Shown here piece by piece: positions 20,102 to 30,022 of a stretch of 64,000 nucleotides of DNA; the first letter of the stretch is position 1, and every line of letters begins with the position of its first letter. The position numbers were made by a program, and so were the translations under genes. The notes below the pieces were generated by a model. It saw only the letters and a list, made by a program, of their open reading frames with translations. It made no database searches and was not told the origin of the DNA. This DNA comes from Amoebophrya sp. A120. Its lineage: Eukaryota > Sar > Dinophyceae > Syndiniales > Amoebophryaceae. The DNA is taken from the NCBI GenBank assembly GCA_905178155.1, contig CAJINV010000005.1, forward strand, positions 3,230,833 through 3,294,832. Reading direction: 5' to 3'.

Positions 20102-22627
20102 TTAGTTGTTTCCGCTCCGGCTCCCGGTGCTGTTCCTGCGGCCGGCACTGGGCGTGGGGTCGCGGAACTGCACTTTCTTTTCCTTGTTTTTCTTACCCGC
20201 TTTGTCCCCCATCCCGTCCGTCTGCCTGCAGTGCGACAGCAACACGTCTTTCCAGGTGACCTCGGTGCAGATCAGGTCTTCGAAGGGCGGGGAGCCTAAA
20301 TCGCGGATGTTGTCCACGTGGTGGAAGCGGCACTTGCCTTCGCCCCGGTTGCAGGCATTGCGTGCCGAATCGCGGCAGAAACAAGAGGGAGTCCCTTGGT
20401 TTGATAACCAGGCGTTTTGTACTGGGCACGGTTGTACATACCCTTGTCCGGTCACCGTCCAGAAGACGTATTTGTTCAGCTTGGTATCCCATTGACCGAG
20501 CTCCTTGCACTTGGTGGCCAGCTTCCGCGAGTAGACCGGGTCTTGCTCGCTGGTGGGTCCCGCACACAGGGCTTCCACAGCCGCTTTCGTGATGGGTTCC
20601 TTTCCAGCCAGCGCTTCCTTCTGGTCCTGGTACCCCTTCTGCGGCTGCGGGTTGAGCGTGATCTGCCCCTTGTTGGGCTTAGGCCGCTTGTCCGTTTTTC
20701 CGCGCTTCGATTCGTGGTTCACTTCCTCGTCCTGCTGCTGTCCCAGGGGGTGCAGTCCCATCTGCTGCTGCTGCTGCTGCAGGTAGTTCAGGTTATCCGG
20801 GTAGTTCGTTCCCCCCACCTGCGTGTTCGTATTGTTCTGGTTTCGCCCACCGCCAGCATGCGGATACAGCGGCAGCAATGTGTGGCCGCCCGCGGAAGTG
20901 TCGTTGTTGTTGTAGCGCTTGTTGGACTTGCGTCCAAAAGCCTGTTTCCGCTGTTCAATCATCTCGACGATCATGTGCAGACCGTGGATCAACTGCGTAG
21001 CCACTTTTGTGGTGTCCGGTTTTTGTTTCATGGTCTGCACGGCCGGCGAGTACCACTGCGAGATCAGAATCTCCGGGCTCACCTTACACAGGTGTACCGC
21101 AACTGGCACTACGTGAAACACCATGTGCGGCATCGTGATCGCATTCATCCGGTGTTTCACTGGTTCTAACATTTCCGCGGCTTCCGCTGGTCCCGTACCG
21201 TCGAGGACAGCAATCGCGAGTTTCGCGATCTCCGCCGTGACCGGAAAACGCGCCGGGTCGCGCACAAAGGTTTCCGTGATGCACACTTCCATGTGCGTGT
21301 CCAGCGGGCTCTGGTCCACCTGCCGTTTGAGCTGTAACAGCGAGGTCACGTTGATTGCTGTTAGCAAATCCCTGTCGAAGTCCGGCGACACTCTCTCGAG
21401 TGTGCGTTTTTGCACTTCCAGCATCACCTGCAGGCACCCCGTGGTCTCGTGGGTCGACAGCCCTTTGCCAGATTTCCAGCCTGCGATGCTGAAGCAGCTG
21501 ACTACGTTGCCGTTCGGGTTGATCAGCGTGTTCTGCGGTTTCGGCAGCGGTGTTGATGCGAGTTGGATGTCGCTCCACACCCCATTATCCCCCGCCAGCG
21601 CCATAGCAATGCGGGCGACCTCGCTTTGTTGTTCCGTACAGGTCTGGAGGAATTTGTGCATAAAGCAATTTGGCTGTTCGTGGATGTATTTCGAAATTTT
21701 TCGCAGCCTGGCAGCCCGATCGGTGTCGTCTTTGCAGCCTTGCAACGCGTTCGAGATGCTCTGGCTGTACATTTTCGATTTCAAGTCGCTGGTGCGGCTT
21801 CCCCAGACCGGCTCGGCCCAGGCGCCCGGCGTGTTCACCCACGGCTTTTTCTTCCACTCCGTCGTTGCTCCTTCGCGGATTCGCTGCGCCGGCGAAGCGC
21901 CGTCCTCATCTGGCATTTCGCCCTGCAAGTTCACCCATCCATAGAGCTCGAAGTACATCCACGGCGAGTGGGGGTTGTCTCCCCGCGCATTGAAGTGTTC
22001 CTCTTCGCCCGTTCGCCATGGTCCCTCTGGCTCCTTGGCGGAGCGGTAGTTGACCGTGTTCGTGGTTTTGTTGGCGGAAACTTCTTCACGCTCGGTTTTC
22101 ACCGCGGCTAAAATTTCCTCTTTCTGCTGCCGCATGGCTCGTGTCAACTGCTGGACGAAGTTCGGGACATTGACGTTTCCGTTGGCATCCCCCTGGAGGG
22201 CTTGGATGAGTGCGCCCATCCCGGCTTCGTTTTCGCTCGCAGAAGATGTCGTTGCCTGTTTCACCTTTGTCATGTCAGATTGTTCCGGCGGCGGCGGCGG
22301 CACGCCCGCCGATCCCCCAGCAAAGGCGATTCCACTGCCCGCTGCTGCGGCGCTGGGGGCGATAGCAATCGTGTTCTTGGTTGTGGTGCTGCTCTGCACC
22401 CCTGCGGTGGTCGTCGTGCCCACGAACAGCTGCTGTCCGTTTGGCACGATGGCAAACGGGGAGGCCGTGTTCTCATTGTTCTGTTCGTCCGGCTGCGTAA
22501 AGCTGCCTCCGAGGCCCTGCTTTTCCGCCTCGGCGCCTGCGCTCACCTCCTGTTGTTCTTCTTCTTTTTCCCGTTCCAGCTGTTGTTCCTCCTCCAGCTT
22601 GCGTTGTTCCTCTCGGAGCTGTTCCAC
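20102..22627 (-). CDS. Gag-like ORF, 3' part (841 aa)
   Basis: It begins in a Glu/Gln-rich coiled coil, continues through low-complexity and helical regions, and ends with a Cys/His cluster (SCFCRDSARNACNRGEGKCR then FHH) resembling a CCCH-type RNA-binding finger, then a basic tail. Position and features suggest the nucleocapsid part of Gag. The coiled coil continues, in another frame, from the upstream ORF at 22662-23990. The real product may therefore be one protein of about 1,300 residues interrupted by a shift at the T run 22706-22711. Confidence 0.65.
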   Translation of the reverse strand: MEQLREEQRKLEEEQQLEREKEEEQQEVSAGAEAEKQGLGGSFTQPDEQNNENTASPFAIVPNGQQLFVGTTTTAGVQSSTTTKNTIAIAPSAAAAGSGIAFAGGSAGVPPPPPEQSDMTKVKQATTSSASENEAGMGALIQALQGDANGNVNVPNFVQQLTRAMRQQKEEILAAVKTEREEVSANKTTNTVNYRSAKEPEGPWRTGEEEHFNARGDNPHSPWMYFELYGWVNLQGEMPDEDGASPAQRIREGATTEWKKKPWVNTPGAWAEPVWGSRTSDLKSKMYSQSISNALQGCKDDTDRAARLRKISKYIHEQPNCFMHKFLQTCTEQQSEVARIAMALAGDNGVWSDIQLASTPLPKPQNTLINPNGNVVSCFSIAGWKSGKGLSTHETTGCLQVMLEVQKRTLERVSPDFDRDLLTAINVTSLLQLKRQVDQSPLDTHMEVCITETFVRDPARFPVTAEIAKLAIAVLDGTGPAEAAEMLEPVKHRMNAITMPHMVFHVVPVAVHLCKVSPEILISQWYSPAVQTMKQKPDTTKVATQLIHGLHMIVEMIEQRKQAFGRKSNKRYNNNDTSAGGHTLLPLYPHAGGGRNQNNTNTQVGGTNYPDNLNYLQQQQQQMGLHPLGQQQDEEVNHESKRGKTDKRPKPNKGQITLNPQPQKGYQDQKEALAGKEPITKAAVEALCAGPTSEQDPVYSRKLATKCKELGQWDTKLNKYVFWTVTGQGYVQPCPVQNAWLSNQGTPSCFCRDSARNACNRGEGKCRFHHVDNIRDLGSPPFEDLICTEVTWKDVLLSHCRQTDGMGDKAGKKNKEKKVQFRDPTPSAGRRNSTGSRSGNN

Positions 22628-22661
22628 TTTGAGGCGGATTTCCTCTTTTTTGCGTTCGCGC

Positions 22662-23990
22662 TCAGCCTGCTGTTCCTGGCGCTGCAGTTTTTCTTCCTCC
22701 TCCAGTTTTTTCTTGCTTCTCCAGCGCGTCCTCCATTTCCTTTTTCACCATGGCCTCGTGTTCCTCCTGCGTCGGCAGCGTATCCAGCGTGGTGTCTCGC
22801 GGCAGGAGCAGTTTGTAGAGACCATGCTCATCCGGGTACATGTCATTGAGGCCTTTTTCCTCAGGGTCGGCTAGCGACCTGATCTTGTCCATGCCCTGAT
22901 AGACCCGCTCTTTCAGCACGCGCTGCTCCATGTTGAATCGTTCCCGTTCCTTTTCTTTTTCAACGCGGTCTTGTTCCTCTTTTTCCTTTCTGATGCGTTC
23001 TTCCTCCTTCCGCTGCGCTTCCACGGCGTCCGCATCAGCCATTTGCTCAAGCATCTGCCGCTTCGCCTCCAGCTCCGACATCTGCTCTTCCGCCTTCTTT
23101 TTCCCTTCCTCGAGCAGCGACTCCATGGACTGGAGGTTCGACTCCTTGAGGTTAAGGCTTTTCTCGCGCTCCTGGAGTTCTTTTTCCTTCAACTGCTGCA
23201 GTTCCTTCGCGCGCTTCGCTCGCAGTTTTTCCTTTTCCAACCGCGCGAAGTACTCCTCCATGCAGTCGTCTTCCTCGGAGTCGTTTTTGTCGTCTCCGAG
23301 GTCGCCGTCGTTTTTGTAGGTGAAGCACGCGCGGATGCGGACATCCCCTTCGTGGTTCGCCGTGAAGCAGATCGGCCCGTGGAAGCTGGTGTCGGGAACC
23401 TGCTGTGCCTGGTCGACAGCAGTGTCGATCCAGGTCTTCAACAGCTTGTCCTTTTTCATGCTTTTTACATCCGCCTCTTTCTTGACGTCGGCCTCCACCA
23501 GCAGTTTTTTCAGCTGCTTGACGTTGAGGTCACGCAGCAGCACCCAGGTGTCATCCGTGTTCTCGTCCAGCAGCGTGGTTTTGGCGAGACACAGCAGGAT
23601 GCAGAACTTGTGGCGCAGTTTTCCGTTTACCACCCGTCCCGTGATGGTTCCCGTCACCGCCGGGTCGTTCACCGCCGAGCTCTTGTAGTAGTGGACGTCG
23701 TTTTCGCGCGGGAAGGCGAAGTTCGTTTTTCCCTCTCCGAGCTCGTTCACCCGCTGCTCCTGCAGCAGTTCCAGTGCGGCTGTCGTCATGTCGCCGTTTC
23801 CGAAGAGGATGGCTGCACGGTTCACCTGCTGTTTCTTCTCCGCGGTGGCCGCGTTGTACGCCGCGTACCACTTCTCCAGCACTTTCTTCACTCCGCGCGC
23901 AGCAGACAGGTCCGCCAGGCAGAACTGGAACAGTTCCTCCGCGGTCTGCGGCGCCGCGTTGCCGACCGGTCCTTCCGGGAATTTCAACAT
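22662..23990 (-). CDS. Gag-like ORF, 5' part (442 aa)
   Basis: This is the first ORF of the element. The N-terminal half (MLKFPEGPVG...) is probably globular; the second half is a long charged coiled coil (about residues 230-400). It ends shortly after a six-base A run (minus strand; 22706-22711 on the plus strand). Past this run the neighbouring frame carries on the same coiled-coil composition (KKLEEEEKLQRQEQQAERE). Skipping one base would fuse it to the downstream gag ORF. I do not recognise a specific family. Confidence 0.62.
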   Translation of the reverse strand: MLKFPEGPVGNAAPQTAEELFQFCLADLSAARGVKKVLEKWYAAYNAATAEKKQQVNRAAILFGNGDMTTAALELLQEQRVNELGEGKTNFAFPRENDVHYYKSSAVNDPAVTGTITGRVVNGKLRHKFCILLCLAKTTLLDENTDDTWVLLRDLNVKQLKKLLVEADVKKEADVKSMKKDKLLKTWIDTAVDQAQQVPDTSFHGPICFTANHEGDVRIRACFTYKNDGDLGDDKNDSEEDDCMEEYFARLEKEKLRAKRAKELQQLKEKELQEREKSLNLKESNLQSMESLLEEGKKKAEEQMSELEAKRQMLEQMADADAVEAQRKEEERIRKEKEEQDRVEKEKERERFNMEQRVLKERVYQGMDKIRSLADPEEKGLNDMYPDEHGLYKLLLPRDTTLDTLPTQEEHEAMVKKEMEDALEKQEKTGGGRKTAAPGTAG

Positions 23991-24880
23991 GGTTACAGCG
24001 TGGTGGTGTGTGTGCGGTGTTGAGGAAAGGTTTTAGAATTTAGGGTTAGCTTTGCTTGTTCGATGTTGTCTGCTCTTGGACTTTACAAAAACTCTTTGGC
24101 TTCTAGTTCTAGAACTAAGTGAGTTTTTATTCGCGTTTTAAAGTGGGTGTTAATACTCGCTAGAGTAAAAGTTTTTTGGTATCGACTTAACAGTCAGTAC
24201 CTTCGGCCTGCGTTCGGTTGCGATTCAAACAGCTGCTTGTGGTTGGATCTGTGATCTACGTTTTCGCTCTTAGCATGCTCTATCTTCTATTCGTATACGT
24301 ACTCGGTTTCTTCTGTCATGCTCCCTGTCATGCTTGCCCCTGTAATGCTCGGCATTGCCTCAACTGCCTCTATAGTTGTCTTACGTTCGCTATCGAGTTT
24401 CGATCTCGCACGCGCTCTTTCGATTTGATCTGATTTTTGATCGTGCACTTGCGTGCATGCCAACAAGGCATTTCCCACTAAGCTTGCCCAGACGCCCGGT
24501 GCCCGTGCTCAGCACACCGGCGCGTCTCGTCGGCCATTCGGAGTTCCGTGTTTTCCCTGGAGTTCACCATCAGAAGCGGCTCACCCAGAGGGCGCAAGTA
24601 TGGCGTTATGCCGCCATCTAACCCTGGGGCCGAATCTGGCTGTCCCCCGGTGCCACCCGGGTTCCTGTGTTGCCGTTTACGACATGCGTTTGTATTTCCT
24701 GTGTCGGCCCGCTGTCGCGCCGCGGGTGGCCCCCGGCTCACTTTCGTGAGACCGGGTTTGCCATTAAGCGAGCAACGCTTGCCGGCAGCCAGACACACAC
24801 ATCCGCGGGGGACGGCTCGTCCCCCCGATGCCCTCGGTGCCTTCCCCGTGCTGTTAGCGTACAAGCACGAGGAGGCAGGA
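23991..24880 (-). other. DIRS-like element leader, noncoding
   Basis: About 0.9 kb between the 236-bp terminal repeat and the first ORF; presumably promoter and 5' leader. It holds three clustered TGTCATGC/TGTAATGC motifs (about 24313-24354), a string that also recurs inside the introners of this window. Confidence 0.5.
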
Positions 24881-25116
24881 ACAAACTTCACGATGTTGCC
24901 GCGCCGCAACGTTCGCGAGGTTCCCCGAGCGGAAACACCAACTAACCAACAGCAGTGTGTTCATGTGGACATACGCGTTTGCGTTCGTTGTGCGTGCAAA
25001 TATCGATCGATCGAATCTCACTGATTGCTATAAACCCGATTGCTACTGGGATGGAATGCTCTTATTCGAATTGCATTACAGACTATACCTGGCGGACATT
25101 GGCTCGTGGCGCAGGC
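24881..25116 (-). repeat. DIRS-like terminal 236-bp repeat
   Basis: Outer copy of 16775-17010. It ends GCAGGC at the element boundary; unique flank ATCTTCAATTG follows. At the internal junction the same GCAGGC is followed by TGTCCG, the first bases of the 449-bp repeat. Confidence 0.92.
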
Positions 25117-25205
25117 ATCTTCAATTGCGACGAACTAGCTCATCTTTGTCTCTGCAAGGATGATGAAGGAAATTCACATACGAGAAATCTTCTCTCTGCG
25201 TGTTG

Positions 25206-26500
25206 AGTGCCTCCGCCCGTATCGTCGCTATTCGTGACCCGGCTGAACGTGGTATTGTCATTCGGTCTTCAGCTGCATGTTTTGGCTCCTGTCGGTTTGA
25301 CTGCGTTGTGCAGAAAGTGATTCGGGTCCGTGTACGGTTACGTTATATATATTTAACGATATCGGTCTGAGGCTGAGCTGCACGTGCACGCTGGAAAACG
25401 CACCCAGTAAGTATTCATTTCGTTAAGTACTCAAGTTGGCACTCCTTCTCCTTGCCGTCGGTGTGAGCAACGAGTTCGGTTAGGCCACAACTGAAGCCGC
25501 TGGTCGAACGGGGTTCGTGTATGATCGTAAATAGCAAGACTTGCGATTGTTGTGTTTTTGACCGTCTTGCGTCTGAACTGCCGATTAAGTACATTCTTGA
25601 TTTTTGATTTTTCCGACTTGCTCCAGCTCTCATTGATGATTTTGACTATCCTAATCCCTCTCGGTTCACTTCAAGACCTCCTTTCGACTTGTATTTTTTC
25701 TGTGAATTATCCCTACCTACGACAAATCGACCTGCTAAAACGACCCGCCAAACCGCTCCGAGCAACAACGCAAGCAGGACTAAAACCACCTACGTGAAGA
25801 TCTTATCTTGCAATCAATTGCTTCGAACACAATGACGATCGCCATGAGCTGCATGCCGGACACTTCCGCCGCACCTGCTGAGGCGATTTCTTTACAATTC
25901 CAATTTTCGCAGGGCGAGACGCCGGACTTGGCCGCGTCGACGTGTGGCCAAGACCTTGGTCCACCCACGGCAAAGAAGGACGGACCCAAGACGAGCGACA
26001 AACCCGTGCCCACGGAGGTGCACAACTACATGAAGCGCGCCGGCAAGCGCAAGCAGGTGGTAATGCGCCGCTACAAGAAGCTGGAGCTCCGCTACACCTG
26101 TCAGCTGAGGAACAACAAGAAGACCAAGTTGGGGGCCGCCGCCGCGGCCGCCGGGGCGCAGACCCTTGGCTTTGTGTCGGTCATGGTTGATGGCGTGCAG
26201 GCGGTACGTCCCTCGGCGCCCCAAAACTTGCTGAAGCAGAAGGCGGCGCGCCTGGAGGAGCAGCAGCATCGTGTGGGAGGTGGGGCCGCGGCTGCTGCTG
26301 ACGCAATGTCCGCGAATGTTTCGTCCGACGAGGCAGCCATGGCTGATGGACATGTTGACGGAAACTTTTCTGTGGATGATGCGGGCGAGGGACGATCTGA
26401 CGCCACGGCCTCCCCGGCAGAAGATGCTGACCCCGGCTAGAAAAATACTGCATTTCTCGCGAAAACGGAAACGCGTGTGCAGAAGAAGAAATCGTGGGAA
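25206..26500 (+). repeat. Segmental duplication, copy 2
   Basis: Similar to about 10730-12050 through the upstream region and exon 1 of the basic-protein gene. Similarity fades after about 26500. Confidence 0.8.
25832..26440 (+). pseudogene. Paralogue of the 11363 basic protein, early stop (202 aa)
   Basis: The start is aligned with the ATG at 11363. The basic block (HNYMKRAGKRKQVVM, RYKKLELRYTCQLR) and the Ala-rich hydrophobic stretch are conserved. A TAG at 26438-26440 interrupts homology: the codons after it (NTAFLAKTET) still match NTAFLAKTGT-like sequence in copy 1 (KTAFLAKTGTG). There is therefore either a premature stop or a changed splice pattern. No clear counterpart of the exon-1 donor is visible. 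It could still be a functional truncated protein. I call it a probable pseudogene or shortened paralogue. Confidence 0.5.
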
Positions 26501-26771
26501 TGGTTTCGCCGCATCATGCCGAAGAAGTCGTGGTTCACGACCCGCTTCCGTACGCCTTTTCTTCAACTCTTTAGTTCGTCTCAACAAAGAACCATTTTTT
26601 GTGTTTCCGTCTACTGTACTCGAACTATGAGTATGTGGAAAAGTGGAGAATGAACAGCGGCCGTCTATCTCTATCATCAAAGTAAATCCGACACGAGGAG
26701 AATTCTGTACTAGTTTCCGTGCTGCATAAGTGTGCATCCGAATACTTGTTCCTATTACTTACAATCCAGAT

Positions 26772-26910
26772 TGCAGTGGCGCCACGTGGAAGGATTTCCG
26801 TGAGGGCGTTTGCGACAAATTATGCCGTGACCAGACCGCCACCGCAGTCCATGCCTGCCAGCGGATGCCGTTTTTGTGGCTCCGTAGATCAAGATGCATG
26901 TCGATGATCG
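26772..26910 (+). other. Possible diverged second exon of the copy-2 gene
   Basis: After a TTACAATCCAG acceptor-like string, one frame reads SGATWKDFREGVCDKLC. This resembles the W-x2-FR-x3-C spacing in exon 2 of copy 1 (LDWTHFRTNACELV). The similarity is short, and joining to the upstream exon is not resolved. Confidence 0.3.
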
Positions 26911-26949
26911 ACTTTTTCACTTGTAGTCATGTTATATTATTTATCTGGT

Positions 26950-27463
26950 AGTGTCAGTGTGGTCCTGCCTGCCGACGGCGGGAAAAACACATCTGGTACC
27001 GACGTACAGACAAGGCTGGTAAGTTCTCTGATTGCCGGGACGATAAACGAGGGCGCCTCGGACTTAAAAGTTGGATACTACCTATTGTAAATTCGTGGAA
27101 AAAAAGCAGCATTGATTCCGAGTGACATTACTTCGTTGGCAGTACGACTTCGTTTGGCTATTTTCATTTGTAAAGGAAGTTGCAGGCAACTTGGTTGAAG
27201 CGGTAGCAAGTGTTAAGTTCGGGCAACCGGAACCGTCTGAGTCACCACCAGAACCAGCACAGGTCGCACAGGAGTTTCGAGCTTCCCACAACGAACAAAA
27301 CGACTTGGCTACCAACAAGGAACCGGGCCTGCCACATCGCAGCGCGTCACTTTCTAATTATATTCATATCTATTATGATGTTTGTACACGACCAAAACAC
27401 ACAAAGGCTGAGCACAAGCGCCCAGCTCGTGTATACCTAGGTACCGAGTTCATCCGTACTTAA
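26950..27463 (+). other. Possible further exons, unresolved
   Basis: One frame around 26953-27018 ends in a GTAAGT donor-like site. Another, at 27122-27463, is open for 113 codons and is acidic and proline-rich in the middle (FGQPEPSESPPEPAQVAQ). These may be 3' exons of the copy-2 gene or chance ORFs. Confidence 0.25.
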
Positions 27464-30022
27464 CTAAAAATCGTTTTTGCGCACGTGCGCCGCTGCCTTT
27501 CGCAAAAGCTGTCTCACTTCATGCGTGCATGGCTTGCTGTGTGTACAGGCGTAAGCGTAGGGATGTGGAGGAGTTGTATGTCCGCGCCGTGCTAGTGCTG
27601 ACCAGAGCACGCAATTTTGTAAATTTCTCTGATATAATCATAACAATTGAGAAATGATGTTGGCTTGCCGGTGCCTCCACGGATACTTACTCGAAAACTT
27701 TGCCTGGTTTTAGAGTCTCTTTTTTCATCCTTGCACCCTTTTCCCGTGCGCCTAGTTTTGCTGGGTGATTATATGTTGCTAGAGGGTCTTGGGGCTCATG
27801 TAGCTAAGTTCCGGTTTTGATGTGGTTCTCGTTAGACAGGCCGCGTCGCGCTTTTTTGCTTCGTGCTGGCGCCGAGTTTGCCTTTGCGAAGCCACCATGC
27901 ATATCGGCGCCCTCCCTAGTAGGAGCGTGTTATAATATTGAGGGTGCCTACGTAGTGTAGATCAACACGGATCACGAATCACGGTGCTTGTCGCTGTTTC
28001 TTCAGAAACATATTTTCATGCCCGAGCGGCCAGCTCCCTAAAAGAAGGACATCGAACGCTACTAAAGTACTGCTGCTCATCTTTGTACCTAAAGATGGCC
28101 GCCGGGTAAGTAATCGGGGCAATTCTATTGCATTGCTACGTCGACGCCTGGGTGTCCGGGCTGCTGTTTCTGTTGGATTGCAACAAATGTTTTTCATGAA
28201 GAGAAGTACCGAGAAAGCGGCTGCCAGTTCACTTCTATCGGGAGAGATTTTTCCAAGCTTCTGGAGCTTCGAGAGCGACCAACTGTTCGTTGGGGCGGAA
28301 TTGCAACGGAGGACGGCACCGCGCACGCCGCCATGGAAATCGCCGCGGAGAGAAAGCGGAGTGCCCGAGATGACCGAAGCGCGGCCTCCCGGGCGTGTAA
28401 AATTCTCGAGCGTGCCTCCTGCACTCCGACGCAGCAGGACGCAGTTGGACCTGAAGTGCAACAAGTCGAAGAGGGTCGCAAGGTGTGCAAGGACAACAAC
28501 AATTTCGCGTACTAGATGAGCCCCGCGGTCGCATCCGCGGACGTGTCGGAGATGAACGCACCAGCAGAGGCTTTTCACTGATGAGCCGGAGCCAGCGACC
28601 CAGTCTGGAACTGGAAGAAGATAGTCTCTTTGACCGGTCACTGTCAAGGAACCACCGGTAATTCCCGATGAAAAATGTCGGCATTTTGAATTTTTTGGAA
28701 CTCAATAAACAATTTATATTTTCGTAAAAACGGACTCAGCTCACCAAGCACAAGCAGCTGATGCATGTCCTCATCATGATAGATTCACTCGCGCGACAGG
28801 GGCTTATGGGACCGGCGCAAAAGAGCTACGGCTGCAGCGATCTCACTTTTCTTTCTGTGAAGATAGCAGACTTTTTTTCGTTTTCTGGTCGGTGGAAGCG
28901 AAGGTAGTGTGTGTCTATCGTAGGACGTGTCTTGTATTCGATGGAGTGTTATTGTATCTATAGCTCCGTTCAGGCCCCTAATATTAATATACAGTTTTTT
29001 TCGTGATCATGTTGACAGTTATTTTTTACGCATCGTCTCTTTGGCTTTATCTTTATGTTTATTGTGGTTTACATCCTCTCTCTGCACCGCAAGTAGTTAC
29101 TTTCGATGTAGGCCGGGATATCCAAATCCAAATCACGTGCAGAGACTGAGTTACACTCGACCACCTCGGTCCTTATTTACAACGAAAAGCTAATGAAATA
29201 GATGTACAGAGAAACAAAGAGAAACAAAATTAAGACGCTCACATGATTTTGAATTGTGAAATATGTCCTCTTTTCCCGCTTTTCTGTGTTGATCAGTGTT
29301 ACTAGTGTAGTTTGTGACAGCGAAGTGATTGCATGCCTGTGCGAGGACGAGCAAGGTCATAGATGTGACAGTCACAATTTCATCAATTTCTCCACGTCGA
29401 CGAGCCGAGAGCTGCTGTACAAGGATTAGCACCAGACGCTGCGGAAAAGTACTACCTTAGCGTTCATCTTCATGCGCCTGTCATTTGCCTTCTCCACTAC
29501 AAGAATGAACGAGGACGTAGCTCTGTGATTCTGCAAGCACTTGAAAAATCGACGCAAAAGTACTAGTCGCAAGCTGCCTTTAACGCACTCCGCACTACAC
29601 AGCAGTGAGTTTGTTAGATGGAAACAGGAGCCCAAAGCCGATCTATGTATAACAAAAGATCTTCGTGGACAAGGAGATCCGATCGAGATAGATGAAGATC
29701 AAAGAAAAGGAAAGAAGTTCCGCTGGGCGATTCAAGAAGTTCCGCTAGGCAATGAGAATTGGTTGGATCAGGTTGTCAGATGCTGGATCAGAAACGAATA
29801 AAGTCTACAATTGATGTAAGTGCTTACTTTCCACCTCATGTTGCACTTGCGAAAGCAGAAAAGAACTACCAGGAATTTGTTTGAACTTGCCTGGCGAGGA
29901 AGGTCACTTTAGTTTACCAACATAAAGAATAAAGATGGAATATTAGAAGAAGAACTTCACATCTTCATCACGCATCTTTATTCGCTTTTCTAGACGGCAA
30001 AATTGAATGAAAACCGAGAAGA
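27464..30022. other. Long region without a supported gene
   Basis: About 2.5 kb. At 28114-28515 both strands are open. The plus frame ends ...EVQQVEEGRKVCKDNNNFAY and has coding-like composition, and an ATGGCCGCCGG-GTAAGT string at 28095 could be a first exon with a donor. The minus frame is open for 222 codons (27979-28647). Neither matches a family I know. The rest is AT-rich with no visible structure. Confidence 0.35.

Larger units (their letters stand above)
13809..25116 (-). mobile_element. DIRS-like tyrosine-recombinase retrotransposon (11.3 kb)
   Basis: Read on the minus strand the order is: 236-bp terminal repeat (25116-24881), noncoding leader, gag-like ORFs, tyrosine recombinase, an internal junction where the 449-bp repeat (17459-17011) abuts the 236-bp repeat (17010-16775), RT/RNase H, and the 449-bp terminal repeat (14257-13809). 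Such split direct repeats, together with a tyrosine recombinase and no DDE integrase, define the DIRS/Ngaro/PAT group. No target-site duplication is visible, as expected. In the classical layout all ORFs precede the internal junction; here RT/RNase H follows it. The long open frames suggest recent activity, apart from one frameshift in gag. Confidence 0.85.

Noticed and set aside
22700-22715. A AAA AAC-like slippery site for a -1 frameshift in gag
   Set aside because: The downstream coiled-coil frame is +1 relative to the upstream ORF, so a -1 shift would enter the wrong frame.
24313-24354. Introner inserted in the retrotransposon leader
   Set aside because: The TGTCATGC motifs are present, but no TAT...ATA inverted ends or target duplication surround them.
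27979-28647. 222-codon minus-strand ORF as a gene
   Set aside because: No family features. The opposite strand is also open with better composition, and every other host gene is on the plus strand.
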